Below, in pieces: positions 10,881 to 22,867 of a stretch of 64,000 bases of DNA. Origin of the DNA: Alligator mississippiensis (lineage: Eukaryota; Chordata; Crocodylia; Alligatoridae); contig NC_081824.1 of NCBI RefSeq assembly GCF_030867095.1, positions 344,776,203-344,840,202 on the forward strand, written 5' to 3'. Position 1 is the first letter of the stretch. Every line of letters starts with the position of its first letter. The position numbers and the translations under genes are program-made. The notes below the pieces were generated by a model. The model was given only the letters and a program-made list of their open reading frames with translations. It was not told the origin of the DNA and searched no databases.

Positions 10881-10924
10881 CAACCACTTTGGCCGGGGTG
10901 ACAAACATTACACCGGGGGTGTTG

Positions 10925-11060
10925 GTTTACGGACGCGGGTAGACATGGCTCTTTGGGTATCTTTTATTAGACCAAATAGTTGGGAAAAAAATTTTTTTGC
11001 AAGCAGTCGGGTACAAACGCCTTTCTTCAGGCAGAGGGAGATGGTCACATTAGACAGGCA
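10925..11060 (+). mobile_element. SINE-like repeat copy
   Basis: It contains GGTATCTTTTATTAGACCAA, AGTTGGGAAAA, TTGCAAGCAGTCGGGTACAA and CGCCTTTCTTCAGGCA in the family order. The 5' end is near the RNF149 CpG island edge. The 3' end is blurred by the foldback element that follows at 11105. Confidence 0.7.
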
Positions 11061-11104
11061 CCCTCCCCAAGTGCTATTCGTCCCTTTTACCCTGCCTGAT
11101 CTTC

Positions 11105-11335
11105 AGGGATCCTGGTTTTCTGTGATCAAAAATAAATCCCCAATTTTCAGATCCAAAAAGATAACCCAAACTCCACATTTTTCTGTGATTAAAATGAAAC
11201 ACCACTATAGATAGATAGATGACAGATAGATATTAGTGGTGTTTCATTTTAATCAGGAAAAAATGTGGAGTTTGGGTTACTTTTTAAATCTGAAAATTGG
11301 GGATTTTTTTTTAATCAAAGAAAACCAGGATCCCT
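11105..11335. mobile_element. foldback MITE with a GATA microsatellite at its tip
   Basis: The 231-bp element is almost entirely one inverted repeat of about 100 bp per arm. It starts AGGGATCCTGGTTTTC and ends GAAAACCAGGATCCCT; the inner arm motifs are ACCCAAACTCCACA and TGTGGAGTTTGGGT. The loop is a (GATA)n run at about 11206-11232. A second copy with the same arms is at 39861-40100. It could belong to a published crocodilian MITE family such as Chompy, which I cannot verify. Confidence 0.8.
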
Positions 11336-11867
11336 TCAGAGCTGTTGTGCTCTGTGTTCAGTTCCCTGTCCAATCTGCTGCTCTGCTTTCAGCTTCCTGC
11401 CCTGTCTGCTACTGTGCTGCCTGCCCCGCTTCCCAATCTGCTCCATATCAGGCACAGGGGCAGCCTGTGCCCTTGTGGCAGGCCTGCTGCAGGTTGGCCA
11501 CCTCTGCTTACTTGCAAAAAAGCTTACTACATTTTGGAGGTGGAACTGGCAACCTCACAGTTACTGTCCTCTGAGCTTGTGCAGAGTAGCTCCTGCCTTG
11601 TACATTCACACCTCTGGCCACTGGCCAGGATGCAGACAAAGCCCTAAGGTGTTACTATTTTTACTTTAACCTGGGGCCATGGATTGTATCTATTTCAAGG
11701 CAGGGCTGTCAAGTCACCCACATTTGGCCAGTGATACACATGCACATAATCACCATCTTTGCATACTTGGTGAATAAAGTAGGTCTCCAGAGGAAGGATA
11801 GGAATGGAAAAGAGGAAGTGGGGGTGAATGGAGGGAACATGTGGTCCAAAGCCAGGTAGGAATAGAG

Positions 11868-12107
11868 CAGGGTTTTTCAACCCTTATGGATCAGTGTACC
11901 CCTGGTGCCCAGACGCAGACCAGTGTACCCCCAGCAGCCAGATGTGGAGCAGGCGGGGGGGGGAGAGGGCATAGGTGCCATGTGCAAGCTTCCCCTGCCC
12001 TTTGTGTCCTGCTGGGTGGGTGGTGCCTGCATGGCAGCGTTGGATGGTGCATGGTGGTGCTCCATCCCCACCTGCCCACGCATACAGGGCCTTCTCAGGT
12101 ACCCCTG
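11868..12107. mobile_element. hAT-like element with perfect 8-bp duplication
   Basis: The element begins CAGGGTTTTTCAACCC and ends GGTACCCCTG. It is flanked by GAATAGAG on both sides (11860-11867 and 12108-12115). It is non-coding, 240 bp. Its ends are related to those of the element at 32744-33098, which sits in the opposite orientation. Confidence 0.85.
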
Positions 12108-12162
12108 GAATAGAGGATGAAAGGAATAGAGGAGAGACTTGGAAAAGCAGGACAAAATCATA

Positions 12163-12713
12163 GGGCATTTATACACATACTGTTTCATGCTGCGACACAC
12201 CAGAGCAGACTTGATTAATCAAGTCTGTTCCACATGTGATCTGATGCGCTCCGCACTGTGTTGCATATATTTGTATAAACGGCGAAATGCATGTCAGTGC
12301 TAGGAAAATGGCAGTGGTGCACTTTTGAACTAAAACTCAATCATGGGCAACTGGTGCCACCTTAGTTGGGGGGCGTCCCCCGCGGCTGATCTCGCTGCCT
12401 GGGGGGACCCCCACAGCTGATCCTGTGATGGCCGATCGCTGCAGCGATCCGCCGGCACTTCCAGGGTGGGCACCGGTGCTCCCGCCTGCCCCCCCCGCCC
12501 ATCGCCTAAGCAGTAAACGCGGCTGGCCAGGGAGTGCACTGGTGCTGTCAGGGGGTGCACGTGCACCCCCAAGCACCATCTACACGTCGCCACTGCCTTC
12601 GATGTGTTTTAGTTCAAAAGTGCACTGTCACCATTTTCTCAGCACTGGCACGCATTTCGCCATTTATACAAATGTATGCAACGCAGAGCTGGGTGCTGCA
12701 TCACATGCACATC
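12163..12713. mobile_element. terminal-inverted-repeat element related to the 2458 copy
   Basis: It starts GGGCATTTATACACATAC, and its inner arms AGTGGTGCACTTTTGAACTA and TTTTAGTTCAAAAGTGCACT are complementary across a GC-rich core. The right side repeats GCGAAATGC and TATAAATGGCGA motifs in inverted form. Flanks (ATA and TAA) are not identical, so the target duplication is eroded. No coding capacity. Confidence 0.6.
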
Positions 12714-13214
12714 TAAAGAAAGAGATAGAAAGCAAAGAGAGATGAAGAAAGAAAAAGCACCTCTGCTGTTATGCAGATATTAAAGATGATAAAAGTATCA
12801 AAGAAAGCATGGGGAATAATCATTTAACACAGTACAAAAATGACAGACATTACAGGAATGGCCTGGAGACTGGAAAAAAATTAAAAAACACTATTGAAAT
12901 ATAGAAATAAAAGTGATAAACAAAGATGACAGTTTTTTTTTATTTAGATAACTTAAAAAATATTTAATTATGCATTAGCTCACTTTGCACCCAAATAATC
13001 TGCATATTTTCCCATTTTGGGGGGATAACTCCCTCTGACCTACTAATCTACTAATCATTTTATGGCAACATCATTTTCCTTCTGTAAAGTAGACAGTTGT
13101 GATACAATCATATTGCCGGACATGCTGTCAAACAAGTCTTATCCTTCCCCTCTTAATTACAATTGAATGCTGTGACTGCTGACGTGAAAAGGAACTCAAA
13201 AGTTTTTATACCAA

Positions 13215-13345
13215 CTAACACAGAAAGTACAGTTGGGATGTCTTTTCATAGCATCTGATGAAGCAAGCTGTTGTTTATGAAAGTTTATGCATCTTTGATT
13301 TAGCTGGTTTATAAGGTGCAGCTCTACTCTGCTTTTTCTTATTAT
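13215..13345 (-). mobile_element. SINE-like repeat, divergent subfamily
   Basis: CATCTGATGAAGCAAGCTGT, GAAAGTTTATGCATC and GGTTTATAAGGTGCAGCTCT form a pattern recalled from turtle and crocodilian interspersed repeats. It resembles the complement of the ATCTTTTAT family in layout. The ends are not defined. Confidence 0.5.
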
Positions 13346-13559
13346 CCACTGGGCCAAAAGAACAACTTTTCTCCATATTGGTATCTAGCACGATACATTT
13401 AAAATTCCATTCCTGGGTCAACTTACATTCAACCACTTGCTAAAGGAGAAAAAGCTAGTGTAGTTGTAAGCGTTCTCCAAAAATGCTTGACTGTAATTTT
13501 AAGATTCTCAGCAAAGGCATTCAGCATTTGATCTTGTTCTATCAAAGCAGCAAACTCAG

Positions 13560-14580
13560 GAAAACAGCAAAGGCTAAGGATGAAAGGGACAGACAAAATA
13601 GTATATGGGGTGGAGGGGGTGAACTCAAAAGTGGGCAAAGAATGGGGCTAAAAGTAAAGCTAATGGAGTTCACTGAAAATAGGGAAGAAGATAAGAGAAG
13701 TGATAGATGGGAGATGATGAATTAAGTTAGTGAGGCAAAGAGGGAGCATATGTGAAGGGCAGCAAGTGAAAGAGGGCATTCGAACTGAACAAGAGCAGTG
13801 CTTCGTAAAAAAACATCAAAAAAAGGAGACCACAATGGCATGTTGAGTCGGTCATTTATCTAGATCAAATTAAGAGATTCTGGAAAGAAAATTAAAAGCA
13901 GCTGGCTGACTTAAAATTTACCTGATGACGTCGAGTCTAAGTCGTCCTAGATGCAAGCAAGGGACTGAGGTAAAAGAATGTGCATATTGAAGTTAGTAAA
14001 AATGGAGAATATGTAGAAGCGGAAGGAGGAAAAAGATGATGATGGCTAGGATTAGAAAGGTATAAAAGAGCACAACATTACTACCACAGTTTCTAGGGGA
14101 AGAAGATGCAACAGATGACCAGATAAGGAAAGAAGCTGAAATTAAATAGACAAGTGGATTTCAATACTTATGAGTCATAAATAGGAAATACAGATGATAG
14201 GTAAAATTGACTTCTTGGATATAGGCTAGGAATTAAGGAAGTGGGGGGAAGGATGGCTCTCTTAACAGTTTGATGAAAACAGATAACAGTATGGGAGAGC
14301 AAGAGAAAAAGATAAATGATAGGTGTTGGCAAAGGGGAGATTAACAGAGTGGGCAGTAAAGAACTGGATGGAAATGAGAATTTGGGAGAGCAAGGAGAGA
14401 GGGAAAAAATAACACTGAGGCAAAGTTCTATAGTAGCCTTAGCTCATACAGTGTTGGAACAAGTACCAATTAAAAGGAGGTAGTGGTAAGCACTATTAAT
14501 GACAATTGAGATGAGGTGTTACATTGAAATCACAGTTCATAGAAACGAGGAATGGAGAGGTGGTGGCAAAGAGAAGAGGG
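13560..14580. other. purine-rich intergenic stretch, no gene seen
   Basis: For about 1 kb the plus strand is strongly A/G-rich (many AGAGAA, GGAGAA, AAAGAT words) with no long reading frame and no recognised repeat ends. It lies between the RNF149 promoter and the CREG2 3' end. Nothing supports an exon. Confidence 0.5.
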
Positions 14581-15600
14581 CCATGTTTTTCTCCTCTTAC
14601 CTCCCCCACCCAAAAGTCCATCAATTTCCAGTGTCCTTTAAAGGTAGCAACATGGCTCATTTCTCCCCACTAAGTGAACAAATTTTCCAACTATGACTCA
14701 CCATTTGCTATTTTATTTGTATTAAATATTTGATAGGCAATTTGTCAACAATATTAATTATCTTTAGGAATCAAACTACATTGCAAATTGCAGTTCACAT
14801 CCAGAAACAATACATAATACATTGGTTCTATTTAAATGATGAAATTTACATTAGAAATGGAGCATTCTTTGGTTAACTAAGAACAGCAGTTAAAACTAGC
14901 TGTGCTTAAAGTGTACATGCATTACACTTGCAAAAGTTAGCAAAAAATTGTATCACTGTTCAAAAGGACTCAAACTTCACACCTCCCCCCACAGCAAATA
15001 TACAAGCATAAATAAATACATCTCTCAAATTTTCAGGACCAATATAGAAGTTTCAACTAAAAACTTGCACTGGAAGGCTTTTTTGAGAAAACTACAGACA
15101 TTAATTATTTCTAATGAAGTACAAAATGCATGACAGTTAATTTGCATGTCAGTTCAATTTCTTACAGATATTAAGGGTGAAATCTTTAAGATCACAAGGA
15201 AGTCAGTGGGACTTTTGCTATTAACTTCAGAAGGAAAACTATTAGAGCAAGTGGTCATAAACCATTATAGAATCTTTCTAGTAATATCTGGGATAGCTTT
15301 CATTTACACTTACCATACCATCACATGTATAATGAGGTATTTGTCAGTTTAAAAAAAATCCTAATAATGGATTAGACTAATAATTTAAGGCCCTATTAAA
15401 AAACAGCATCTCAAAACCCCTTTTGCCCCAAAGAAGTCCATTCAGGATCAGAAGGGAAAGTTTTGGATAGGCTTCTGCAGCCTTTCAGAAGCTTTGCAGC
15501 GTAGGAGCTAGCCTCTGAAATTAAATGTCTGTTTCTTAACCATCCAAAGTGCCCACTGCTGCTTTCTCACTGTCTCATTCATGCCCTGTAGGTCTGATAA
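14581..15600. other. intergenic DNA, nothing recognised
   Basis: AT-rich sequence with only short frames (the longest about 68 codons, without a family signature). No RNA gene or repeat with definable ends was seen. Confidence 0.5.
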
Positions 15601-15604
15601 GAGT

Positions 15605-15790
15605 CTGAGGGTTTGTCTAGACAGGAAGATTAGTGCAAAGTAAGCCAGGGTATGAATTCACAGTGCGCTAGCTACTCTGCAGTAACGCTGTCTGTGGATA
15701 CACTAAGTACAAGGTAACATTTCGTTTTCAGCGTGGAGGAAACTATATACAAAGGTATTATTGTACTTTCTTCTATAAGAAGTTCTCATA
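15605..15790. mobile_element. DNA-transposon fragment (one end)
   Basis: The stretch GGTTTGTCTAGACAGGAAGA through AGTGCGCTAGCTACTCTGCA and GTCTGTGGATAC resembles one end of a common reptile terminal-inverted-repeat element with a TGTCTAGACA-type start. The partner end is not found, so it is a fragment. Confidence 0.45.
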
Positions 15791-16083
15791 GGGCTTAGTG
15801 CTTAGTAATTAACTAGTGTTTCATAAATTCATGACCAGTCCTTGTCTACCTTTCTTGATAAAACGCCTTAGCCCTTCAGGACTAAGATACAAATAGCGGA
15901 AAGCAGAAATATGGACACTGTTATGGTGAAACTGGAGGTTTATCACTGTCATCAGGCTGTAGAGAAAATACTATAACAATGAAGGAAATTCTATGTAGTA
16001 GGTGTTAGTATGTTTGATTATATTCTTAGAGATAAACCTGGACCCAAACTTCCATGGTTTAAACAGAGAGAAAGAAAGAGTTA

Positions 16084-16803
16084 GGTCCCTCCTACACGTT
16101 ACAGGTATTGCACAATTCACAGAGACCAGCTACATGTGAAAAGTACCTATCATGCCATAAAAAGCTCCAACCAGCTATAAAGTTAGACCTCAAAATTGTG
16201 TACTAACTTCAGAGCTGGTTGCTATCCAGCTTTAACTTACACATGTAGCATAGTCTCTCCTGAGGCTGGGAGCCCCAACAGCTGACTGGGCTCTTAGCCA
16301 CAGATGTGAAGCAGGCCTAACCAGGGCTGGAAGTCCTGCAGCTGAGGAGGCTCTCAGCCCCAGCAGTGCCTAGCAGCTGCAGACTCTAGGTCCCAGTAGT
16401 GCCCCATGGCTGCTGGGACCCCAAGTCTCACAGATACAGACACTGGGTCCCAGCAGGCACAGAGCATGGCTGCAATCTCCCAGCCTTGGGGATGCATGGA
16501 GCCCCCGCATAGCTGGAAGATCATAGTAGCTGTGTCTCCCAACTGTGGAGGTGCATGAGGCGACCCCACAGCTGGGAGCCCCTCAGCTGAGGGGCCTCCC
16601 AGCCATGGGAGCTTGCTTCTTGCCAGTGCAGGGGAACCCCAGGATCGGGTTTCCCCTGCATTGGCCATAGGATACAATGGGATCTAATGTGCGATCCCAC
16701 AATCACACTTCCTGCCATGCATATGTGGCATCGTGGGAGGGACAATAGCGTGAATCACATATTAGATCTCATCACACCTTTACCTGCATACGTAGAGGTG
16801 TCC
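16084..16803. mobile_element. Harbinger-like element with TTA duplication
   Basis: The 720-bp element is flanked by TTA on both sides (16081-16083 and 16804-16806). Its ends GGTCCCTCCTACACGT and ACGTAGAGGTGTCC are imperfect inverted repeats. The interior is GC-rich with a repeated 'CAGCTGxGGxGxCTCxCAGCC' theme. No transposase is encoded. Confidence 0.6.
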
Positions 16804-16806
16804 TTA

Positions 16807-18986
16807 AAGTGCTAATGTCAGGTGGAAGATGCTAAGAATTAGGCAAATGATGTATAGATATCCATATATTATAGCTATGTAAACATAGGAGGAAAAGTGG
16901 TAGACTAGACGGTAACAAGAAGATTTGTATGCCAACCACTTGGCTCCAGCATGTCTAGGAAAACCCAAGTATGGATTAATGGTAAACAAAGAAGGTGTTT
17001 GGGGAAAAATAAGATAGGCAGGCATGAACACAAGTTTCAGGATAGATCTGATCAATTTTTGGAAAGCATACATCTTTAGAAGATGATGATGATGATGTAA
17101 TGAGAAATCTAGGAGGATAAAACAGAGCAAGAGAAGGGTTCTTTGCTAGCTGGAGGTAGATGTGCTGGAGTCAGTCAGTCTGAATCAGCTTGGATGTCTC
17201 CCTCACTATCCCAGTTGTAAGTATTCTCGTGCTTGTCAGTGTAACTCCTGTGTGGGGGTGGTTGCTAATAAATGCCGTGCTATCTGATGTATAGTTGGTA
17301 TTTGCTGTAGTACTTTAGAATGCTCTTTAAAATAACTGCATAACTGCTACTGGCTTCTGGATTTAATACAGGCACGTCAACTGAATGACTGACGTGGTCA
17401 GTTGAATTTCAACATAGGACAGCAGAAAGAAATATACAGAAAAATACAGAGTAATAATTAATGACTCTAGAACTTAATTGTATTCTACTGGGATTTGTCT
17501 AGACATTAAATATGGGAAAATTATATTTGCTGTGTGTGTCACTGTTTTTAGACAACTCTGGGTATAATGTTAAACTAGGACAACAAAATGTGTAATTACA
17601 GTTACAAATCAATATTAGTGCAAGCTTTGGAGCTCCCCTGATTGGGTCTAATCTTCTGCCTATTTAAATTAATTAAAAGCTTCCATTAACCTCAGTGGTC
17701 AGGGATTAGATCCATAATGAACACAGATCTCAATGGCAAAATAATGCGACTGGGAAAGTTTCAGTAATGGTATTTTATAAACCTGCATGGGGCCAGCCTT
17801 TTAGCTCTCATACTGACAGGGCCAATACGGTGGAAGACATGGGGTGAGGAGGACGGGGCAAGCTTGGAGGAAAAAACATGCAGCTTCTCTACATGAAAAG
17901 GAAAAACAGCTAGACTGTATATTTTCTTCCATCCTGTAGACCACTGCCAGATCATGGTAATAAAGCAGGGTCCTGCTGTGGCTCCAGAAGGCATGAGTTC
18001 AAAACCTCAGGGTGGGCTTTGTGCTGAAGGCTACTTCTGGTCAAACCAGTTGCAGATGGGCACCAGGTCTTTCAGGCAGAGAGTCCAAGGCAGCCACATA
18101 CAATTGCACCCCTACTGCTTGCCTGTGTGTGGTTAGCTGTAGAAACTGGAATGCCTTAACTATACTAGTCTGAAGGGCTGTTATCCTTCACCAGACCTTT
18201 GGCTTTCTGACTGTAGGCACCACAGTCTCCTCTGCAAAATATCTGAATTATCAGTGCTCCTGGTGAGAGAGAGGACAGGGAAAATACAGTAAACAGGTAT
18301 CTAAATTAGATGCATCTCCTCAAATATTCCATCAGTCCTACAGAGCTCTAGCAGTAGTGGGGGCACTAAAGTAGAAAAGGTGCAGGTGTCTCCTGGCATT
18401 TTAAGCATCCGGTCACATCCTATTCAGAGTAAATCTGTGAGGCATGGTGAATCTAACATTGCTCCTACCGGTGGATCTGAACTGGCTGTACAAAAGTGCA
18501 AAGTATTTGGCAAAAATCCTCAAGCAAACAACGTTCATATGGCAAGTAACATATGGCAACAGAGCTCAAGATCTATTTAAAGACGATTACTGTAGTATCA
18601 ACTGATCTTCTGTAACCTCTCTCAGTACAACTGCAGAGCATAGCCAGTAGCTTTCTGGTCAATCACAGCACAGTCAGCATGACTGGACCCCCTTATTTTT
18701 CTCTCCTTTGAAGCCCTGACTGGACAAGGGGACACGGGACAATTTCTGAAGCTTTCTTGCTATTACTAACGATGGTTTAGAAAAATTTCTGTTGTCATTT
18801 CAAACAATACATCAGTTACCTTTATGGAAGTCTAATTAACATGGTGATTACAGGCATCAGTTTGTCTGCAGTCAGCTCTGGCCGTTGCTAGTATCATAGG
18901 AAATACAGCATCATTTTTTTTTTTTTAGATTACACAGGGCCTGAGAACAAGCACCATATTCTTTTAATGCATTGACTCAACATAGG
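16807..18986. other. intergenic DNA, nothing recognised
   Basis: Contains a short (GAT)n run at about 17082-17097 and otherwise unique-looking sequence. No coding exon, tRNA or element with definable ends was recognised. Confidence 0.5.
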
Positions 18987-19280
18987 GTTGTTGGTTGTAG
19001 CCGTGTTGGTCTAAGAACATAGACAGACAGGGTTCTTTAGGTAGATGTGATATCTTTTATTAGACCAACTGAATAGTTGGAAAAAATTGTTCTCTGCAAG
19101 CTTGTGGGCACAAACACCCTTCTTCAGGCATAGGGAAAGTCTGTTGGTGTTTTGTGTGCTGTCCTGGGTAGATTATGTAAAATGCAGGTCTATGAAAATG
19201 TAAATGGGTGGCAGTGCAGACCAGAGGGAATGGGGACAATAGGTGTGAGACAGGTAGGTGGGTGGGGAAAAGGGGGAATG
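18987..19280 (+). mobile_element. SINE-like retroposon with 15-bp target duplication
   Basis: The 294-bp element is bounded by TTGACTCAACATAGG (18972-18986) and TTGACTCGACATAGG (19281-19295), a 15-bp duplication with one difference. Its head carries TAGCCGTGTTGG (18998-19009), which resembles a tRNA-type A box, and a weaker B-box-like GGTTCTTTAGG about 33 bp on. The family core ATCTTTTATTAGACCAAC, TTGCAAGCTT and CCCTTCTTCAGGCA follows. This is the longest copy in the window. Confidence 0.75.
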
Positions 19281-19379
19281 TTGACTCGACATAGGTTCAG
19301 CCACACTTATTTAGGTTCCAATTAATTTTAGTTCCTTGAGCTCTCTCTGAATCTGGCGAAGAATGAATTTACAAAAACT

Positions 19380-19535
19380 TTTCTATTCCATCCAGGAAGA
19401 GCACAGATCAAATGCAGACACTTCCTCATCCTGACAAAGTGTGTTTGTACCCAAAAGCTTGCAAAGAATATTTTTTCCAACTATTTGAGTTGGTCTAATA
19501 AAAGATATTGGATTTACTCAAAGAACCTTGTCAGC
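19380..19535 (-). mobile_element. SINE-like retroposon with 11-bp target duplication
   Basis: Flanked by perfect TTACAAAAACT repeats at 19369-19379 and 19536-19546. In reverse orientation it carries the family core (GTTGGTCTAATAAAAGATAT, AAAAGCTTGCAAAGAAT). It lies about 100 bp from, and inverted to, the copy at 18987-19280. Confidence 0.8.
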
Positions 19536-19546
19536 TTACAAAAACT

Positions 19547-20695
19547 AGGCATGTTTCTAGGACTGTCTCTGAAGTAGCTAGGCACACAAAACTCAAGTCT
19601 GTAGTTCTTGCTCATCTCTGCTGTGTATTTTAACAGTAAGCATATACTTATTCCTTGCGAACTGTAGAGGTAAAGTATCCACTAAAACCACCTGACCATT
19701 TCCAATAAGATACCTTAGGTCAGGGGTTGTAAAATAAAATGACCAGACTATGTTTTAAAAGGACTAAAGACTGAAAAAGCTGTCTTAGACTCCCCTAGCA
19801 CTATTCCACTACATATTTTTCAGTGAAGCTTTGACTTCCCAGTGAGGAAGTAATATGTTGTTGGATTGAAAACTACCTCCAAGACTTGCCTTAAGAAGAC
19901 AAATTTTAGGCAGACTTAACCACCCCCCCCCCCAACATATTTAGGCAATACTAGGGTCAGGCACAGGAATGAGTTAATAAAACTGAGGGAGAAACAGGAT
20001 GTGAAACACCAGCAACATAAATTTTCCTATCAATAATCTAAAACAGGCTTACCAGAGACTACATTCTTTAAAAAGAATGTTTATCTTTGCACTGGGATTA
20101 TCCTGTGGTGGGTCTGATTTTTCTGTTTGACCCTTTAGCTTGTTTCATTTCCCTTGCACTACTAGGTGTGACAGACTAAATTTGCATTCTTTGAGCTGCA
20201 TGTATTTTGCCACTACAAAAGTAGCCAGGGATTATATTTCTGCATCCCCATTTCTCAATTTTCAAGCAGAATGTTTCACTTGGTTGTTAGCGCAAGTGTG
20301 TACTATATAAATGCAAAATGAAAACAGCTTAATTAAAAATATAAACAAAATGTTTCTTTATAGTTGCAGCTAGTATTATTTGGGTTAGAATGTCCAGAAA
20401 ACAAGAAAGAACAAATAACAATAGTACTTTCATTATACATAGCAGTTGTTTTTTGTTTTTTTTTTATAGGCAATTTGTTTTTCTGTGAATCAAAACACTA
20501 TATTTAGTATATGTCATAATTAGCATGTGAGTGCATGGCAATAAAAATCAAAACAGGCAGTTCCAAAACATTTTTAAACATATATCCTAGATGAAATTGC
20601 AAGAATGCAGCTTAGGTTTACTATCCACAGCTGATTTTTAATTTAACTGTCCATATTGGTTCATTTTCATTTTGTTCTATTTAAAAAAAGATGGA
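19547..20695. other. sequence 3' of CREG2, nothing recognised
   Basis: AT-rich DNA downstream of the CREG2 stop. It may include a longer 3' UTR if a distal poly(A) site is used. A C homopolymer lies at about 19923-19934. No gene is seen. Confidence 0.5.
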
Positions 20696-20701
20696 TTTAT
20701 T
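20696..20701 (-). terminator. CREG2: candidate CREG2 poly(A) signal
   Basis: AATAAA on the minus strand, about 105 nt beyond the CREG2 stop codon. It is the nearest canonical signal. Known CREG2 3' UTRs can be longer, so more distal sites are possible. Confidence 0.4.
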
Positions 20702-20805
20702 TTGAAGACTTAAACAAAAAAGGTCACTGCAAAATGATCATTCAACAACATGGCGCTTAAAGTGTTTTGAAAACAAACTCTGAAAAATTCTATTTCAAAG
20801 CTTAA

Positions 20806-20953
20806 TTAAGCTTTACTTGGAACTCCTTTGAAATATTCTTCCACTGCAACGGTAGAAACACCTCCATACCAGTTATGAAGCCAGACATGCTCAACACTCA
20901 TCTTCATGAAGAACCATTCATAGTTACGAGGCCATTTCCTTATGACTGGATGT
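20806..20953 (-). CDS. CREG2: CREG2 coding exon 4 (C-terminus)
   Basis: It completes Arg247 and encodes residues 248-295, HPVIRKWPRNYEWFFMKMSV onward through WLHNWYGG to VPSKA and TAA. The block WYGG followed by EEYF is the conserved CREG-family C-terminus. The acceptor is TTTCAG. This and exon 3 are too short to stand out as open frames, so I found them by comparing with the recalled human protein. The frame closes exactly with the other three exons: 888 nt in total, 295 aa against about 290 in human. Confidence 0.95.
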
Positions 20954-21759
20954 CTGAAAGGATCCAAAAAAATTCTAATCTGAAAGAGTCAATATCATTC
21001 AACAGTATTTGTCTTCTCTCTTTGTAAAGCCCAAGTTGCTCTAAACTGGAAGTAAGTAGGAGCCAGGTAGCAATGGGAACCCAAGCTCCTTTAAAGGGTG
21101 AAAAAACCTGGGTGAGGGCATGAGGTTCTTCTGTTCATTTCCATACGTAAGCCCATTTAAATGCCTTGTAGAATTCAGATCCTGCTTTCCAAAAGCATTG
21201 GATCTACTGCTTCTTTTGAGATCACATGTTACTTCACAAGTAGTGATGGAGAAAAAGGGCTGTCATTTTGACTCCCTATGCACTAGCCAACAGAGCAGGC
21301 TGGCTGCATGGAGGATAGGACTTAAGTAGCAGGTGTCCAGTCTTTGCATACCTGGGAGCACAGGGGGCATTTGGGATGCTTCCTTGATCTCCTATGGGGG
21401 CTAAAGACATCCCACTTCTCCTTCATTTGTGGTTAAATGACATACTTTTGTCTTAAAGAAAGACTAACCAAAAGTCATAAATCCTAGAATTAAAAACCAG
21501 CAGATTCTATAAGAACTATATTTAGTTCTGTTTGTTTATATAATCTATTTGACTGTCCCAAGAGTACAAAGAAGTCCTAAAGTCCTATATAATCCACTAA
21601 GCGGTGATGGGTAGAATTTTAGATTGACATACTCCATGGCCCAGCACAAAAAGACTAGATCTGATCCTTATGGGAAAATCAGCCCCAATTGCCTACATCA
21701 CAATTTATTGGTCTCAAAATTCTAAGCTTTACTATATTATATAACTATTACATACAAAC
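20954..21759 (-). other. CREG2: CREG2 intron 3
   Basis: An 806-bp intron with donor GTTTGT and a TTTCAG acceptor, phase 2. No repeat or RNA gene is recognised inside it. Confidence 0.9.
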
Positions 21760-21873
21760 CTGGAAAACATTGCTTGCTTGGCAAATTCCATTTCCTCTGG
21801 AGGCACCATGATCATCTGTCCTGTAAGGGTCAGTTTGGCACACCTTGGATTGTCAGGCTCAATTACATTTTTT
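21760..21873 (-). CDS. CREG2: CREG2 coding exon 3
   Basis: A 114-nt exon encoding residues 209-246, KNVIEPDNPRCAKLTLTGQM followed by PPEEMEFAKQAMFS, in the flavin-reductase-like split-barrel fold shared by the CREG family. It matches the human KNIVDPEDPRC and TLTGQM stretch closely. The acceptor is TGTTCAG and the donor GTTTGT; both junctions are phase 2, consistent with exons 2 and 4. CREG proteins lost cofactor binding in this fold, so no enzymatic role is claimed. Confidence 0.95.
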
Positions 21874-22282
21874 CTGAACACAGAAAAAAAGTTAATCTAT
21901 CATAGTTTGTTTTTTATAGCAGGAGTCTTTAAAAAAGTATTTATAATGGCCAAATATGAATAATGTTCTGTATGAATATAACTCATGCTCACCTATTTAG
22001 TAGGTCTAGTATTCTAATTCAAAGATCAGATCCTGCAAACCTTTATTTGCCCGAGTAATAATATTCAATAAAACATTTTAGAGGGTTAAATAGTACTTAC
22101 ATGAATTAGATTTGCAGAATCAGGTCCAAAGTATGTACTAATTCATCTATGTTCTAAACAAATGCTTTTTAAAATAGATTAGTACATACTGTCTAAGAAC
22201 AGAAGAAGGAAATTGTTCTAATCTTTCACATGGCCAGCTGGTCTTCTATTTAATTCTTGAAAATATATGCTGTAGAACAAGG

Positions 22283-22482
22283 TAGTATGCAACTGACTCC
22301 CCAGCCCAGCCTCTGGCTGCTTTACTTTTCATTCCATCTAGGAAGAGCACACACCAACTGCTGAAACGTCCTTAGCCTGATGAAGGGTTTTTGAACCCGA
22401 AAGCTTGCTTAATAACTATTCTCCAACTATTTGGGTTGGTCTAATAAAAGATATCAAATTCACCCAAGGAACCTTGTCTGCC
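22283..22482 (-). mobile_element. SINE-like retroposon with perfect 15-bp target duplication
   Basis: The 200-bp copy is flanked by TGCTGTAGAACAAGG on both sides (22268-22282 and 22483-22497), identical at all 15 positions. The interior in reverse orientation has GTTGGTCTAATAAAAGATAT and CGAAAGCTTGC. A perfect long duplication means LINE-type target-primed insertion and a fairly recent date. Confidence 0.85.
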
Positions 22483-22867
22483 TGCTGTAGAACAAGGCAC
22501 ACAACAGTAACAAAAAGGTATTTGCCATCCATACATAGAACTAGTAAATTATTTTATAAGCAAACCAGTTTCTTTAGCTGTCTTACCCAAAAACCAAAAA
22601 ATGTAATAGTTTCCTTTACAACCTAATCATAAGGTTGGACTAAGGATTTTGAGGAGGATTAGTGAAATGGTTAGTATGCATCTTAACAGGTTTAAAAAAA
22701 TATGTATTTATGTGCTTTTAGCCGCCTTCCTCTTAGCTTTCTGCTGAAGATCCAACTACCTATGCTTTTCTACCCAGTCTTTATAAAGAAAAGGAATGGA
22801 CCTACTATCTTTTAAAAATGAGAACTCCATGACACCTAGGTCCTTCAAGTTAGGCAATTTGTTCATA

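Larger units (their letters stand above)
9740..10900 (-). promoter_or_regulatory. RNF149: RNF149 CpG island and promoter region
   Basis: CpG dinucleotides are dense from about 9750 through exon 1 and up to about 10340, and GC content stays high to about 10900. Upstream of the ATG there are many GC-box and KLF-type motifs (GGGGCGGGGC, GGGGGCGTGGCC, CACGCCCC) and a CCAAT at about 10537, but no clear TATA box. This is typical of a broadly expressed housekeeping-type promoter. The exact start site cannot be read from sequence. Confidence 0.8.
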
